Below are positions 56,587-64,000 of a stretch of 64,000 nucleotides of DNA, piece by piece. Where the stretch lies: NCBI RefSeq assembly GCF_041435115.1, contig NZ_CP108046.1:7440001-7504000 (forward strand), in the 5' to 3' direction. The position numbers and the translations under genes were made by a program. Positions within the stretch are counted from its first letter, which is position 1. Each line of letters begins with the position of its first letter. The notes beneath the pieces are model-generated. The model was not told the DNA's origin. It made no database searches and saw nothing but the letters and a program-made list of their open reading frames with translations. Origin of the DNA: Streptomyces sp. NBC_00289. Its GTDB lineage: Bacteria; Actinomycetota; Actinomycetes; Streptomycetales; Streptomycetaceae.

Positions 56587-57431
56587 GACCGCTCCTCGTG
56601 CCAGGTCCGCACGGCCGCCCGATAGTCCTGCTCGTCCCCGTCGAGGAACCGGGCGGAGAACTCCGCCCAGGGGGTGCGGGCGTACAACTTCTGGAATGCC
56701 TCGTCCCGCGTGTAGTCCGGAGCGCAGGACGTGAAGTGCGCGCCGCCCGGGGTCTCCACCACGCCCGTCACGGTGTGGCGCCTGATCAGCAGGGTCTGCG
56801 GCGGCGCCTCCTTGGTCAGCTCGGCCGTGTCCACGATCCGCTCGCAGGAGACGTACGCCGTATCGGCCGCCTCGCAGAACAGGTCGTCGAAGTACGGGTC
56901 GGGGCCCAGATATTGGCCGTTGCCCTGCCGGTCCGCGCGGTTGACGTGCACCAGTGCCGCGTCCAGCCGCAGGGCGGGCACGGCGACGAACGTCTCCCCG
57001 TCCTCGTACGGTGAAGTCACCGTGCGCAGACCGGGGTTGACCCGCATGACGTCCGAACCGAGACCGGCCCGGACCGGCAGGAAGGGCAGGCGGTTCGCGG
57101 CGGCCCGCAGTCCCCACAGGAACATCGCCTCGTCGATCTCCATCAGCTCGAAGGCCCCGCGCTCGCGTGCCGCGCGGTAGTGGGGTTCGAGCGGAATCGA
57201 GTCGAGCGTGGCGAACGCGGCGACCAGCTTCCGGATCCGCCCGGCGGCGGCGAGCACACCGACGTCCGGGCCGCCGTACGACACGATCGTGAGATCGCTG
57301 ATCCGCGACCTGAGCAGCGCTCTGACCAGGGCCATCGGTTTGCGGCGTGAGCCCCAGCCGCCGATGCCGAGGGTCATGCCGCTGTCCAGACGGGAGACGA
57401 CCTCGTCGACGGTCATCGTCTTGTCACTCAC
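56583..57431 (-). CDS. ipdA: CoA-transferase-family alpha subunit, IpdA-like
   Basis: 282 aa from the GTG at 57431, directly after the echA20 stop (TAG then GTG). Alpha-subunit fold: TVDEVVSRLDSGMTLGIGGW, TIVSYGGPDVGVLAAAGRIR, FELMEIDEAMFLWGLRAAA, VAVPALRLDAALVHVNRADR (phosphate/CoA loop) and VVETPGGAHFTSCAPDY. Forms a heterotetramer with IpdB in the mycobacterial system. Confidence 0.87.
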   Translation of the reverse strand: MSDKTMTVDEVVSRLDSGMTLGIGGWGSRRKPMALVRALLRSRISDLTIVSYGGPDVGVLAAAGRIRKLVAAFATLDSIPLEPHYRAARERGAFELMEIDEAMFLWGLRAAANRLPFLPVRAGLGSDVMRVNPGLRTVTSPYEDGETFVAVPALRLDAALVHVNRADRQGNGQYLGPDPYFDDLFCEAADTAYVSCERIVDTAELTKEAPPQTLLIRRHTVTGVVETPGGAHFTSCAPDYTRDEAFQKLYARTPWAEFSARFLDGDEQDYRAAVRTWHEERS

Positions 57432-58184
57432 CTACCCACCCTCCTTCCCGAGCTTCCCGAAGCCGGCGCGGACCCGGTCGGCCACCCCGCTGACACCCGC
57501 CTCGAAGGTGAAGCCCTGCTCGAAGCGGTAACTGCGGCGCACGTCCACCGGATCGATGCCGTTGATGGCGGCCTTGGCCAGCCGGATCAGCTCTCCGTCC
57601 TTGGCGGCGATCTCCCGGGCCGGCTCCAGCGCCGCGGCGCGCAACTCCGCACGCGGCACCACCCGCCACACCGAGCCGTGCGCGTGCAGCTCGGCGGCGG
57701 TGGCCGTGCGCGCGGTGTAGTACAGGGCGCGCATCAGGTGCTGCGGGACCAGCCGGGCCAGATGCGTGGCGGCGCCCAGCGCCCCCCGGTCCAGCTCGGG
57801 CAGGCCGAACGTGGCGTCCTCGCTCGCCACGATCATGTCCGCGTTGCCCACCAGACCGATGCCGCCGCCCAGGCAGAAACCCTGCACCGCCGCCACCACG
57901 GGGACCTCGCACTCGTACACCGCCGCGAAGGCCTCGAAGCAGCCGCGGTTGGCGCCGACCAGGGCGCCCTGCCCCTGCGCCTGTATCTCCTTGATGTCCA
58001 CGCCCGCGTTGAAGCCGCGGCCCTCGGCGGCCAGCACCACACACCGGACGCCGGGGTCCCGGCCGGCCGCGCGCACGGCGTCGGCCAGCGCGAACCAGCC
58101 CCGCACCGGCAGCGCGTTCACCGGCGGGAAGTCGACCGTGACGACGGAAATCCCCTTTTCCGGGGACGAGGTGGAGACACCCAT
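57432..58184 (-). CDS. echA20: Enoyl-CoA hydratase/isomerase family, EchA20-like
   Basis: 250 aa from the ATG at 58184. An earlier ATG at 58229 would sit inside the operator and is unlikely. Crotonase core: VVLAAEGRGFNAGVDIKEIQ (oxyanion), GFCLGGGIGLVGNADMIVAS (second oxyanion Gly) and DATFGLPELDRGALGAATHL. In mycobacteria EchA20 hydrolyses ring D of a HIP-derived CoA ester. First gene of the leftward echA20-ipdA-ipdB-ipdC operon, with the second KstR2-like site upstream. Confidence 0.87.
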   Translation of the reverse strand: MGVSTSSPEKGISVVTVDFPPVNALPVRGWFALADAVRAAGRDPGVRCVVLAAEGRGFNAGVDIKEIQAQGQGALVGANRGCFEAFAAVYECEVPVVAAVQGFCLGGGIGLVGNADMIVASEDATFGLPELDRGALGAATHLARLVPQHLMRALYYTARTATAAELHAHGSVWRVVPRAELRAAALEPAREIAAKDGELIRLAKAAINGIDPVDVRRSYRFEQGFTFEAGVSGVADRVRAGFGKLGKEGG

Positions 58185-58218
58185 CGGCGCATCAGCTACC
58201 TTCCACTCAACTGCCTTT

Positions 58219-58236
58219 CCACCAAACATTTGTTAG
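58219..58236. promoter_or_regulatory. KstR2-like operator, site 2
   Basis: Reverse-strand CTAACAAATGTTTGGTGG matches site 1 in 16 of 18 bases and fits AnCAAGnnCTTGnT at 8 of 10 fixed positions. It lies in the divergent gap between echA20 (58184) and the SDR gene (58286). Confidence 0.7.
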
Positions 58237-58285
58237 GTGTGCCGGATTCGAAGCTAGCAGTCGCCGCAACCGAGCGGGAGGCCCT

Positions 58286-59092
58286 GTGGAAAACTCCGAC
58301 GCCCCGCCACCGGACGGGTCGGACACCCCGCCGCTGAGCGGGTCCGACACCCCGCCGCTGAGCGGCAGGACCGTGCTCGTCACCGGCGGCACCCGAGGCG
58401 TTGGCGCCGGGATCGCCCGGGCCTTCGCCGAGGCCGGCGCCGACGTCGTCACCTGTGCCCGACGGCCACCCGAAGTCCCCGTCCCGGGCACCGAGTTCGT
58501 GCCCGTCGACCTGCGCGACCCCGCGGCCGTACGCGCCCTCCTCGGCGCCCTGCCCCGCCTCGACGTCCTCGTCAACAACGCGGGCGGCACCCCCTACCGG
58601 AGCCTGGGCGACGCGGACGCCGAACGGCACGCCCGGGTCGTCGAGCTGAACCTCCTCGCTCCGCTGACGGTCTCCCTCGCCGCCCACGAGCACCTCCGGC
58701 GGGCCCGGGGCGCCGTCGTCATGATCGGCAGCGTCAGCGGCAGCCGCCCCTCACCCGGCTCGGCGGCCTACGGAGCGGCCAAGGCCGGCCTCGAGCACCT
58801 GGCGCGCTCCATGGCCGTCGAATGGGCGCCGGAGATCCGCGTCAACACCCTGGTCGTCGGCATGGTCCGCACCGAACTGGCCCACCTCCACTACGGCGGC
58901 GAGGACGGCATCGAGGCCGTCTCCCGCACCGTGCCGCTCGGCCGCCTCGCCGCACCCGCCGACGTCGGCGCGGCCGCGGTGTTCCTCGCCTCCGACGCCG
59001 CCGCCTACATCACCGGGGCGAGCCTGCTCGTGCACGGCGGCGGGGAGCGGCCCGCGTTCCTGGACGCCGCGACCGCCAACAAGGAGAAGTGA
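58286..59092 (+). CDS. SDR oxidoreductase (Rv3549c-like position)
   Basis: 268 aa from the GTG at 58286, with GGGAGG 5 bases upstream. SDR motifs: VTGGTRGVGAGIARAF, VNNAGGTPYRS, IGSVSGSRPSPGSAAYGAAK (Ser, Tyr, Lys). The first ~27 residues carry two copies of GSDTPPLS from an exact-length 24-bp duplication (58316-58363), absent from typical SDRs. Position equals the mycobacterial SDR Rv3549c in the KstR2 regulon. The precise reaction is unknown. Confidence 0.85.
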   Translation: MENSDAPPPDGSDTPPLSGSDTPPLSGRTVLVTGGTRGVGAGIARAFAEAGADVVTCARRPPEVPVPGTEFVPVDLRDPAAVRALLGALPRLDVLVNNAGGTPYRSLGDADAERHARVVELNLLAPLTVSLAAHEHLRRARGAVVMIGSVSGSRPSPGSAAYGAAKAGLEHLARSMAVEWAPEIRVNTLVVGMVRTELAHLHYGGEDGIEAVSRTVPLGRLAAPADVGAAAVFLASDAAAYITGASLLVHGGGERPAFLDAATANKEK

Positions 59093-59153
59093 CCACAACA
59101 AGACGGGAAACGGGGCGAAGTGACCCCCCAGGAGAAGTGAAAGGAGCAGCGGG

Positions 59154-60059
59154 ATGAGCGGAATCTGCGACGGACGGGTCGTCGTCGTCACCGGCGCCGG
59201 CCGCGGCCTCGGCCGGGCCCACGCACACGCCTTCGCCGCCGAGGGCGCCCGGCTCGTCGTCAACGACCTCGGCGTCGGCCTCGACGGCACACCGGGCCCC
59301 GACAGCCCGGCCGGCCTGGTCGCCGACGAGATCCGGGCGGCCGGCGGCGAGGCGGTGGCCCACGCCGGCGACATCGCCACCGACGCCGGGGCCGCGTCCC
59401 TGGTGACGACCGCCCTGGAGACCTACGGCCGTCTCGACACCCTCGTCAACAACGCGGGCTTCCTGCGCGACCGGATGCTCGTCAACCTCGACGAGGACGG
59501 CTGGAACGCCGTCCTGCGCGTCCACCTCACCGGCCACTTCCTGCCCCTGCGGCACGCCGCCGCACACTGGCGCGCCGAGACCAAGGCCGGCCGCACCCCG
59601 ACCGCCCGGATCGTCAACACCAGCAGCGGAGCGGGCCTGCTGGGCTCGGTCGGACAGGGCAACTACAGCGCCGCGAAGGCCGGGATCGTCGCCCTGACCC
59701 TGGTCGCGGCGGCCGAACTCGGCCGCTACGGCGTCCAGGTCAACGCGATCGCCCCAGCGGCCAGGACCCGGATGACGGAAGGCGCGTTCGCCGACACCAT
59801 GACCGCACCGGCGGCCGGCTTCGACGCGATGGCCCCGCAGAACGTCTCGCCCCTGGTCGTCTGGCTCGGCTCGCCCGCGAGTACGGGCGTCACCGGCCGC
59901 GTCTTCGAGACGGAGGGCGGCCGGATCACCGTCATGGAGGGCTGGCGCCGGGGCCCGACCGTCGACAGGAACACCCGGTGGGCCCCGTCCGAGGCGGGCG
60001 AGGCGGCACTGAAGCTGCTGGCGCGCGCTGAGATACCGGGGGCGGTGTACGGCGGGTGA
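59154..60059 (+). CDS. SDR oxidoreductase (Rv3548c-like position)
   Basis: 301 aa, ATG with GGAGCAGCGGG upstream. SDR of the HSD17B4/FabG-like longer type: VVTGAGRGLGRAHAHAFAAE, LVVNDLGVGLDG, VNNAGFLRDRML, VNTSSGAGLLGSVGQ, NYSAAKAGIVALT (Tyr-Lys) and the C-terminal PQNVSPLVVWLGSPASTGVT. Follows the previous SDR after 61 bases and occupies the place of Rv3548c. Probably oxidises a hydroxyacyl-CoA in ring C/D breakdown; substrate inferred only. Confidence 0.86.
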   Translation: MSGICDGRVVVVTGAGRGLGRAHAHAFAAEGARLVVNDLGVGLDGTPGPDSPAGLVADEIRAAGGEAVAHAGDIATDAGAASLVTTALETYGRLDTLVNNAGFLRDRMLVNLDEDGWNAVLRVHLTGHFLPLRHAAAHWRAETKAGRTPTARIVNTSSGAGLLGSVGQGNYSAAKAGIVALTLVAAAELGRYGVQVNAIAPAARTRMTEGAFADTMTAPAAGFDAMAPQNVSPLVVWLGSPASTGVTGRVFETEGGRITVMEGWRRGPTVDRNTRWAPSEAGEAALKLLARAEIPGAVYGG

Positions 60060-60097
60060 CCACACCCGGCAAGGCCCACACAAACGGGTGCCACGAC

Positions 60098-60979
60098 CTA
60101 CGTGTCGCACTCCAGCACCGTCCGGCACAGCCCGCACCGCGCCCGGACCCGCCCACGCACCGGCACCCTGATCCGCTGATGGCAGGTCGGGCAGGGAAAA
60201 GAGACGCGCAGCCGTCCGCCGTCGTCGGGACTGAAGGTGTAGGGCAGCCCGGGCTGCGACCCGGGCGCGTCGCGGCGGTCGCGGGCGTAGCGGCGGCGGC
60301 CCGCCCAGCCGGCCGCGGTCAGCGGCGGCTGCCGCTCGTCCAGGCGGGCCCGCTCCATGCCCTTGACGTACGCCGTGTAGGCCTGCGGACTGGTGAACCA
60401 CACCGACGGGTCCTCACCGAAGACCAGCGACCGCTTGGCGAGGACGTAACCGAACTCCTCCGGCGTCAGATAGCCCAGCTTCTGCGACGAGGCCGCGTCC
60501 TCGCGGTACGCGTCGAGCAACAGCCAGCCCGCGCCCAGATACGTCGCCGCGGTGTCGGTGAGGATCTCGTTGTCGCGGGTGCCGGGAAAGGACAGATCCA
60601 GACGGTGCAGGTAGACGTGCATCACCTCGTGCGCGAGAGCCGCGCCGATGTCACGACGGTGGGTGCGGAAACGGTCGTTCAACTCGACGAAGTACTCGGG
60701 ACCCGCGGCGAGTTCCACGTTCGCCGCGTACCGCATGTCACGGAAGCCGACGATCATGCGGGCGTCTGGCAGCCGGTAGTGGCGCACCAGCTCGCGAGCC
60801 ACCCGCTGCACACCCGGGTACAGGTCGTCGGTGTCGCAGAACGCCACGTCGGCGGGCGCCACACTCGTCGCGAACGTCTGGACGGTGTCGTACGACAACC
60901 GCCTGTACAGCGCCGTGACGGCGGCCCGCACCGTCTCCAGGTGCGGAAATCCGTGCTCGACCGGTCCGTCGCTCGCCAC
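60098..60979 (-). CDS. Predicted zinc metallopeptidase with C-terminal zinc ribbon
   Basis: 293 aa from the GTG at 60979. A helical N-terminal part leads to ALAHEVMHVYLHRLDLSF with the HExxH zinc site, and a likely third ligand in DNEILTDTAATYLGAGWLLL. The last ~45 residues contain CPTCHQRIRVPVRGRVRARC then GLC, a four-cysteine ribbon. No signal peptide, so probably cytosolic. No named family recognised; the mix resembles IrrE/SprT-like peptidases. It converges on the SDR gene. Confidence 0.75.
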   Translation of the reverse strand: MASDGPVEHGFPHLETVRAAVTALYRRLSYDTVQTFATSVAPADVAFCDTDDLYPGVQRVARELVRHYRLPDARMIVGFRDMRYAANVELAAGPEYFVELNDRFRTHRRDIGAALAHEVMHVYLHRLDLSFPGTRDNEILTDTAATYLGAGWLLLDAYREDAASSQKLGYLTPEEFGYVLAKRSLVFGEDPSVWFTSPQAYTAYVKGMERARLDERQPPLTAAGWAGRRRYARDRRDAPGSQPGLPYTFSPDDGGRLRVSFPCPTCHQRIRVPVRGRVRARCGLCRTVLECDT

Positions 60980-61119
60980 GCCCCTACCCCCAAGACGCCG
61001 TGAACCCCGTTCCACTCTACGAGGCCTCGGGGCGGACGGTCCCGGCCCGATCCCACGCTGACACCCCGGACGCGAACCGCCCCGACCACCCGGCGGCGCG
61101 CCACGTAGGGTGGTCGCCC

Positions 61120-61470
61120 ATGACCACCAGCAACACCGCGAGCGGTGACGTCGACCCCGCCGTCGGCCAGGAACTCGCCCGGCTCCGCGACAGCATCGAC
61201 AACATCGACGCGGCCGTCGTCCACATGCTCGCCGAGCGCTTCAAGTGCACCCAGCAGGTCGGCCACCTCAAGGCGAGGCACCAGCTGCCGCCCGCCGACC
61301 CGGGCCGCGAGGCACGCCAGATCGCCCGCCTGCGCGCGCTGGCCGAAAGCGCCAAGCTGGACCCGGCGTTCGCTGAGAAGTTCCTGAATTTCATCATCGC
61401 CGAGGTGATCCACCACCACGAGCGCATCGCCGAGGACACCGGCAACGGCACGGCGACCCTCGCGAACTGA
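61120..61470 (+). CDS. Chorismate mutase (AroQ type)
   Basis: 116 aa from the ATG at 61120. All-helical AroQ fold: LARLRDSIDNIDAAVVHMLA (Arg-Asp pattern), ERFKCTQQVGHLKARHQLPP (active-site Arg/Lys) and FLNFIIAEVIHHHERI. Converts chorismate to prephenate for Phe/Tyr. The frame is open upstream, but this ATG gives the family length, and TAGGGTGGTCGCCC precedes it. It has no fused prephenate dehydratase or dehydrogenase domain. Confidence 0.88.
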   Translation: MTTSNTASGDVDPAVGQELARLRDSIDNIDAAVVHMLAERFKCTQQVGHLKARHQLPPADPGREARQIARLRALAESAKLDPAFAEKFLNFIIAEVIHHHERIAEDTGNGTATLAN

Positions 61471-61609
61471 CCTCGGCCGACGCCCCGAGGAGGTGACACA
61501 CGGGCCCCTGCGGGGCATGCTGCGCTGTGCACTCCTTGTCTGCTGACGAACACTGACCGTCAGCTCCTCGGACATACGCTTGTTGTCCACGGGGAAGGGA
61601 CGCCGGGCC

Positions 61610-62191
61610 ATGCCGTCGGATGCCAGGATCCTCATCGTCGACGACCACGAGGACACGCTGTACGCGCTGGAGAGCGCACTGGCCCCACTGGGCTACCGGC
61701 TGGGCCGCGCCACCAGCGGCGACGAGGCGCTCAAACAGGTGCTGCGCGGCCAGGTCGGCCTCCTTCTGCTCGACGTGCGCATGCCCGGCGTCAGCGGCCT
61801 CGACGTGGTCCGCTACCTGCGGCGCCTGGAGCAGACCCAGCGCATCCCCGTCATCCTGCTCACCGGCTTCGGCGCCGACCACGGACTGACCTCCACCGCC
61901 TTCGGGCTCGGCGTCGCCGACCTCGTCATGAAACCCGTCGACCCGTGGGTGCTGCGCACCAAGGTCCGCTATCTCTTCGACGCCCACCAGCGCCACCTCG
62001 CCCTGGAGGCGGAGGTGCGCGAGCTGCGCGCCCTGGTCAAGGACCACGCCGAGGCACCGGAGCGCCCCGTCCGCCCCGCCCTGCCGCATCCCGACGCCCG
62101 TATGCCCACAGCGGGCCTGACGCCGAATTCCGGCGTGAGGGAAGCGCCCCAGGGGCGCACACCCGGGAGCCCGGACCGGACCCGGACATAG
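61610..62191 (+). CDS. Orphan response-regulator receiver protein
   Basis: 193 aa from the ATG at 61610. A CheY-like receiver: ARILIVDDHEDTLYALESAL (acid pocket), LLLLDVRMPGVSG (phospho-Asp), VILLTGFG (Thr), VMKPVD (Lys). A coiled-coil-like helix (HLALEAEVRELRALVKDHAE) and a Pro/Arg-rich tail follow; no DNA-binding or enzyme domain is present. No histidine kinase is adjacent. It may work by protein contact. Confidence 0.88.
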   Translation: MPSDARILIVDDHEDTLYALESALAPLGYRLGRATSGDEALKQVLRGQVGLLLLDVRMPGVSGLDVVRYLRRLEQTQRIPVILLTGFGADHGLTSTAFGLGVADLVMKPVDPWVLRTKVRYLFDAHQRHLALEAEVRELRALVKDHAEAPERPVRPALPHPDARMPTAGLTPNSGVREAPQGRTPGSPDRTRT

Positions 62192-62247
62192 GCCGTGAAC
62201 CGATCCGCCTCTGTGCGACGACACCGCCATCAGGCAGCATGTCCTGC

Positions 62248-64000
62248 ATGTCCGTACTGACGCGCGACGAAGCGCAGAGCCGTGCCCGGCTCCTCGATGT
62301 CCACCGCTACACGATCGACCTCGACCTGACCACCGGCGACGAGACCTTCGACTCCCGCACGGTCATCCGGTTCAGCGTCATCGAGGACCACGACGCCACG
62401 GACACCTTCGTCGAGCTCAAGCCCGCCGAGCTGCGCTCCGTCACCCTCGACGGACAACCCCTCGACCCGGACGCCCTGGACGAGAACCGGCTGCCGCTGA
62501 AGAACCTCACCACCGGCGAGCACGAACTGCGCGTCGACGCGGCCATGCGCTACTCCCGCACCGGCGAGGGCATGCACCGCTTCTCCGACCCCTCCGACGG
62601 CGAGACCTACGTCTACACACAGCTGTTCATGGACGACGTGCAGCGCGTCTTCGCCGCCTTCGACCAGCCCGACCTCAAGGCCGTCTTCGACCTGTCCGTG
62701 CGGGCTCCCGAAGGCTGGACCGTCCTCGCCAACGGCATCACCGAGCCGCTCGGCGACGGCCGCTGGCAGGCCGCGACCACCCCGCTGATCTCCACCTACC
62801 TCGTCGCCGTCGCCGCCGGCCCCTGGCACTCCGTGCGCACCGAACACCGCGACCTGCCGTTCGGCATCCACTGCCGCCGCTCCCTGGCCCCCCACCTGGA
62901 CGCGGACGCCGACGAGATCCTCGAGATCACCAAGCAGTGCTACGACCGCTACCACGAGAAGTTCGAGGAGCCCTACCCCTTCGACTCCTACGACCAGGCG
63001 TTCGTCCCCGAGTTCAACGCCGGCGCCATGGAGAACCCGGGCCTGGTCACCTTCCGCGACGAGTTCGTCTACCGCTCCGCCGTGACCGACACCGAGCGGC
63101 AGACCCGCGCCATGGTCATCGCCCACGAGATGGCCCACATGTGGTTCGGCGACCTGGTCACCCTGCGCTGGTGGGACGACATCTGGCTGAACGAGTCCTT
63201 CGCCGAGTACATGGGCTACCAGACCCTCACCGAGGCCACCCGCTTCACCGACACCTGGACCGACTTCGGTGTCGCCCGCAAGTCCTGGGGCTACGACGCC
63301 GACCAGCGCCCCTCCACCCACCCCGTCGCGCCCGAGAACGTCGACGACACCGCCTCCGCGCTCCTCAACTTCGACGGCATCTCCTACGCCAAGGGCGCCT
63401 CCGCGCTGCGCCAACTCGTCGCCTGGCTCGGCGAGAAGGACTTCCTGGCCGGCATCAACACGCACTTCGCCCGCCACAGGTTCGCCAACGCCACCCTCGC
63501 CGACTTCATCGACTCCCTCGCCGGCGCCACCGAACGCGACGTCCACGCCTGGGCCGACGCCTGGCTGCGCACCACCGGCGTCGACACCCTCACCCCGCGC
63601 GTGGCCCCCGCCGCCGACGGCACCTGCACCCTCACCGTCGACCGCACCGGCAGCCGCCCCCACCGCATCGCCGCGGGCCTCTACGACCTCGACGTCGCCG
63701 ACCACGACCGCAACCTCGTCCTGCGCGAACGCCTCGACCTCGACATCCCGCAGCCCGCCCCCCAGCCCATCGGCAAGCGCCCGGCCCTGCTCCTCCTCAA
63801 CGACGGCGACCTGACCTACGCCAAGGTCCGCTTCGACGCCGGCTCCTTCGAGACCGTCCGCGCCGCGCTCTCCGGCCTGCCCGAACCGCTCACCCGCGCG
63901 GTCGTCTGGAACGCCCTCCGGGACGCCGTCCGCGACGGCGGCGGCGACTCCGCGGGTACGACCGTGGAGCCCCCGCTCACCGCCGCCGCCTACCTGGAGG
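62248..64000 (+). CDS. pepN: Aminopeptidase N (5' part; gene continues beyond window)
   Basis: 584 codons visible from the ATG at 62248; the ATG at 62239 is in frame three codons earlier. M1-family zinc aminopeptidase. Signatures: NAGAMENPGLVTF (GAMEN exopeptidase motif) and AHEMAHMWFGDLVTLRWWDD with the later Glu in WLNESFAEYMGY (HExxH-x18-E). The N-terminal beta domain starts RLLDVHRYTIDLDLTTGD. The end of the helical C-terminal domain is cut off by the window edge at AAYLE. Confidence 0.94.
   Translation, partial: MSVLTRDEAQSRARLLDVHRYTIDLDLTTGDETFDSRTVIRFSVIEDHDATDTFVELKPAELRSVTLDGQPLDPDALDENRLPLKNLTTGEHELRVDAAMRYSRTGEGMHRFSDPSDGETYVYTQLFMDDVQRVFAAFDQPDLKAVFDLSVRAPEGWTVLANGITEPLGDGRWQAATTPLISTYLVAVAAGPWHSVRTEHRDLPFGIHCRRSLAPHLDADADEILEITKQCYDRYHEKFEEPYPFDSYDQAFVPEFNAGAMENPGLVTFRDEFVYRSAVTDTERQTRAMVIAHEMAHMWFGDLVTLRWWDDIWLNESFAEYMGYQTLTEATRFTDTWTDFGVARKSWGYDADQRPSTHPVAPENVDDTASALLNFDGISYAKGASALRQLVAWLGEKDFLAGINTHFARHRFANATLADFIDSLAGATERDVHAWADAWLRTTGVDTLTPRVAPAADGTCTLTVDRTGSRPHRIAAGLYDLDVADHDRNLVLRERLDLDIPQPAPQPIGKRPALLLLNDGDLTYAKVRFDAGSFETVRAALSGLPEPLTRAVVWNALRDAVRDGGGDSAGTTVEPPLTAAAYLE

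Overview
This window is a high-GC actinobacterial chromosome segment, almost certainly from a Streptomyces species. The signs are strong third-position GC, many GTG starts, stop/start overlaps such as ATGA, GTGA and TGATG, and a his/trp/glt gene order that from memory matches the S. coelicolor SCO20xx region. No tRNA, rRNA, CRISPR array, insertion sequence or phage gene was seen. Family assignments come from reading the proteins, not from database searches.

Layout. 0-7.4 kb: the end of a hypothetical gene, a two-gene ABC exporter, a DUF2567-like membrane protein, a YbaK-type deacylase, a LON-substrate-binding-domain protein, an alpha-helical hypothetical protein and a beta-helix membrane protein. 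7.5-13.2 kb: a tightly coupled histidine operon hisD-hisC-hisB-(54-aa membrane ORF)-hisH-hisA/priA-ridA-hisF. 13.4-16.4 kb: an HTH regulator with its MFS transporter, a VOC protein and a TIGR03085-type protein. 16.5-23.6 kb: hisI, trpE, three small membrane proteins, then trpC-trpM-trpB-trpA. No trpF is present, which fits PriA serving both the His and Trp pathways. 23.7-25.6 kb: a membrane-anchored DsbA-like protein and lgt, closed by a 23-bp perfect hairpin.

25.7-32.8 kb is one leftward operon with four consecutive ADP-ribosylglycohydrolase-family paralogues, a CaiB-type CoA transferase, a 46-codon bridging ORF and a CitE-like lyase. A divergent VIT-type metal transporter follows, with iron-box-like sites. 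34.2-40.2 kb holds gltB-gltD. 40.4-47.0 kb is a cell-surface polysaccharide locus: a processive GT2 synthase with a small membrane partner, a UDP-GlcNAc 2-epimerase, a LamG-like protein, and a divergent secreted deacetylase-glycosidase pair. Rhomboid and VWA genes follow.

49.2-60.1 kb is the most striking block. Its gene order and strands match the mycobacterial KstR2 regulon for steroid C/D-ring (HIP) catabolism: two acyl-CoA dehydrogenases, an IpdF-like SDR, a KstR2-like TetR, FadA6-like thiolase, IpdC, IpdB, IpdA, EchA20 and two SDRs. Two near-identical palindromes that fit the KstR2 operator lie in both divergent promoter regions. The end of the window has a metallopeptidase-like gene, a chorismate mutase, an orphan receiver and the 5' part of pepN.

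Several convergent gene junctions carry GC-rich tandem repeats: 47.0-47.3 kb, 49.16-49.20 kb, and a 13-unit array of 22-23 bp at 54.10-54.39 kb. They look like recent local expansions.
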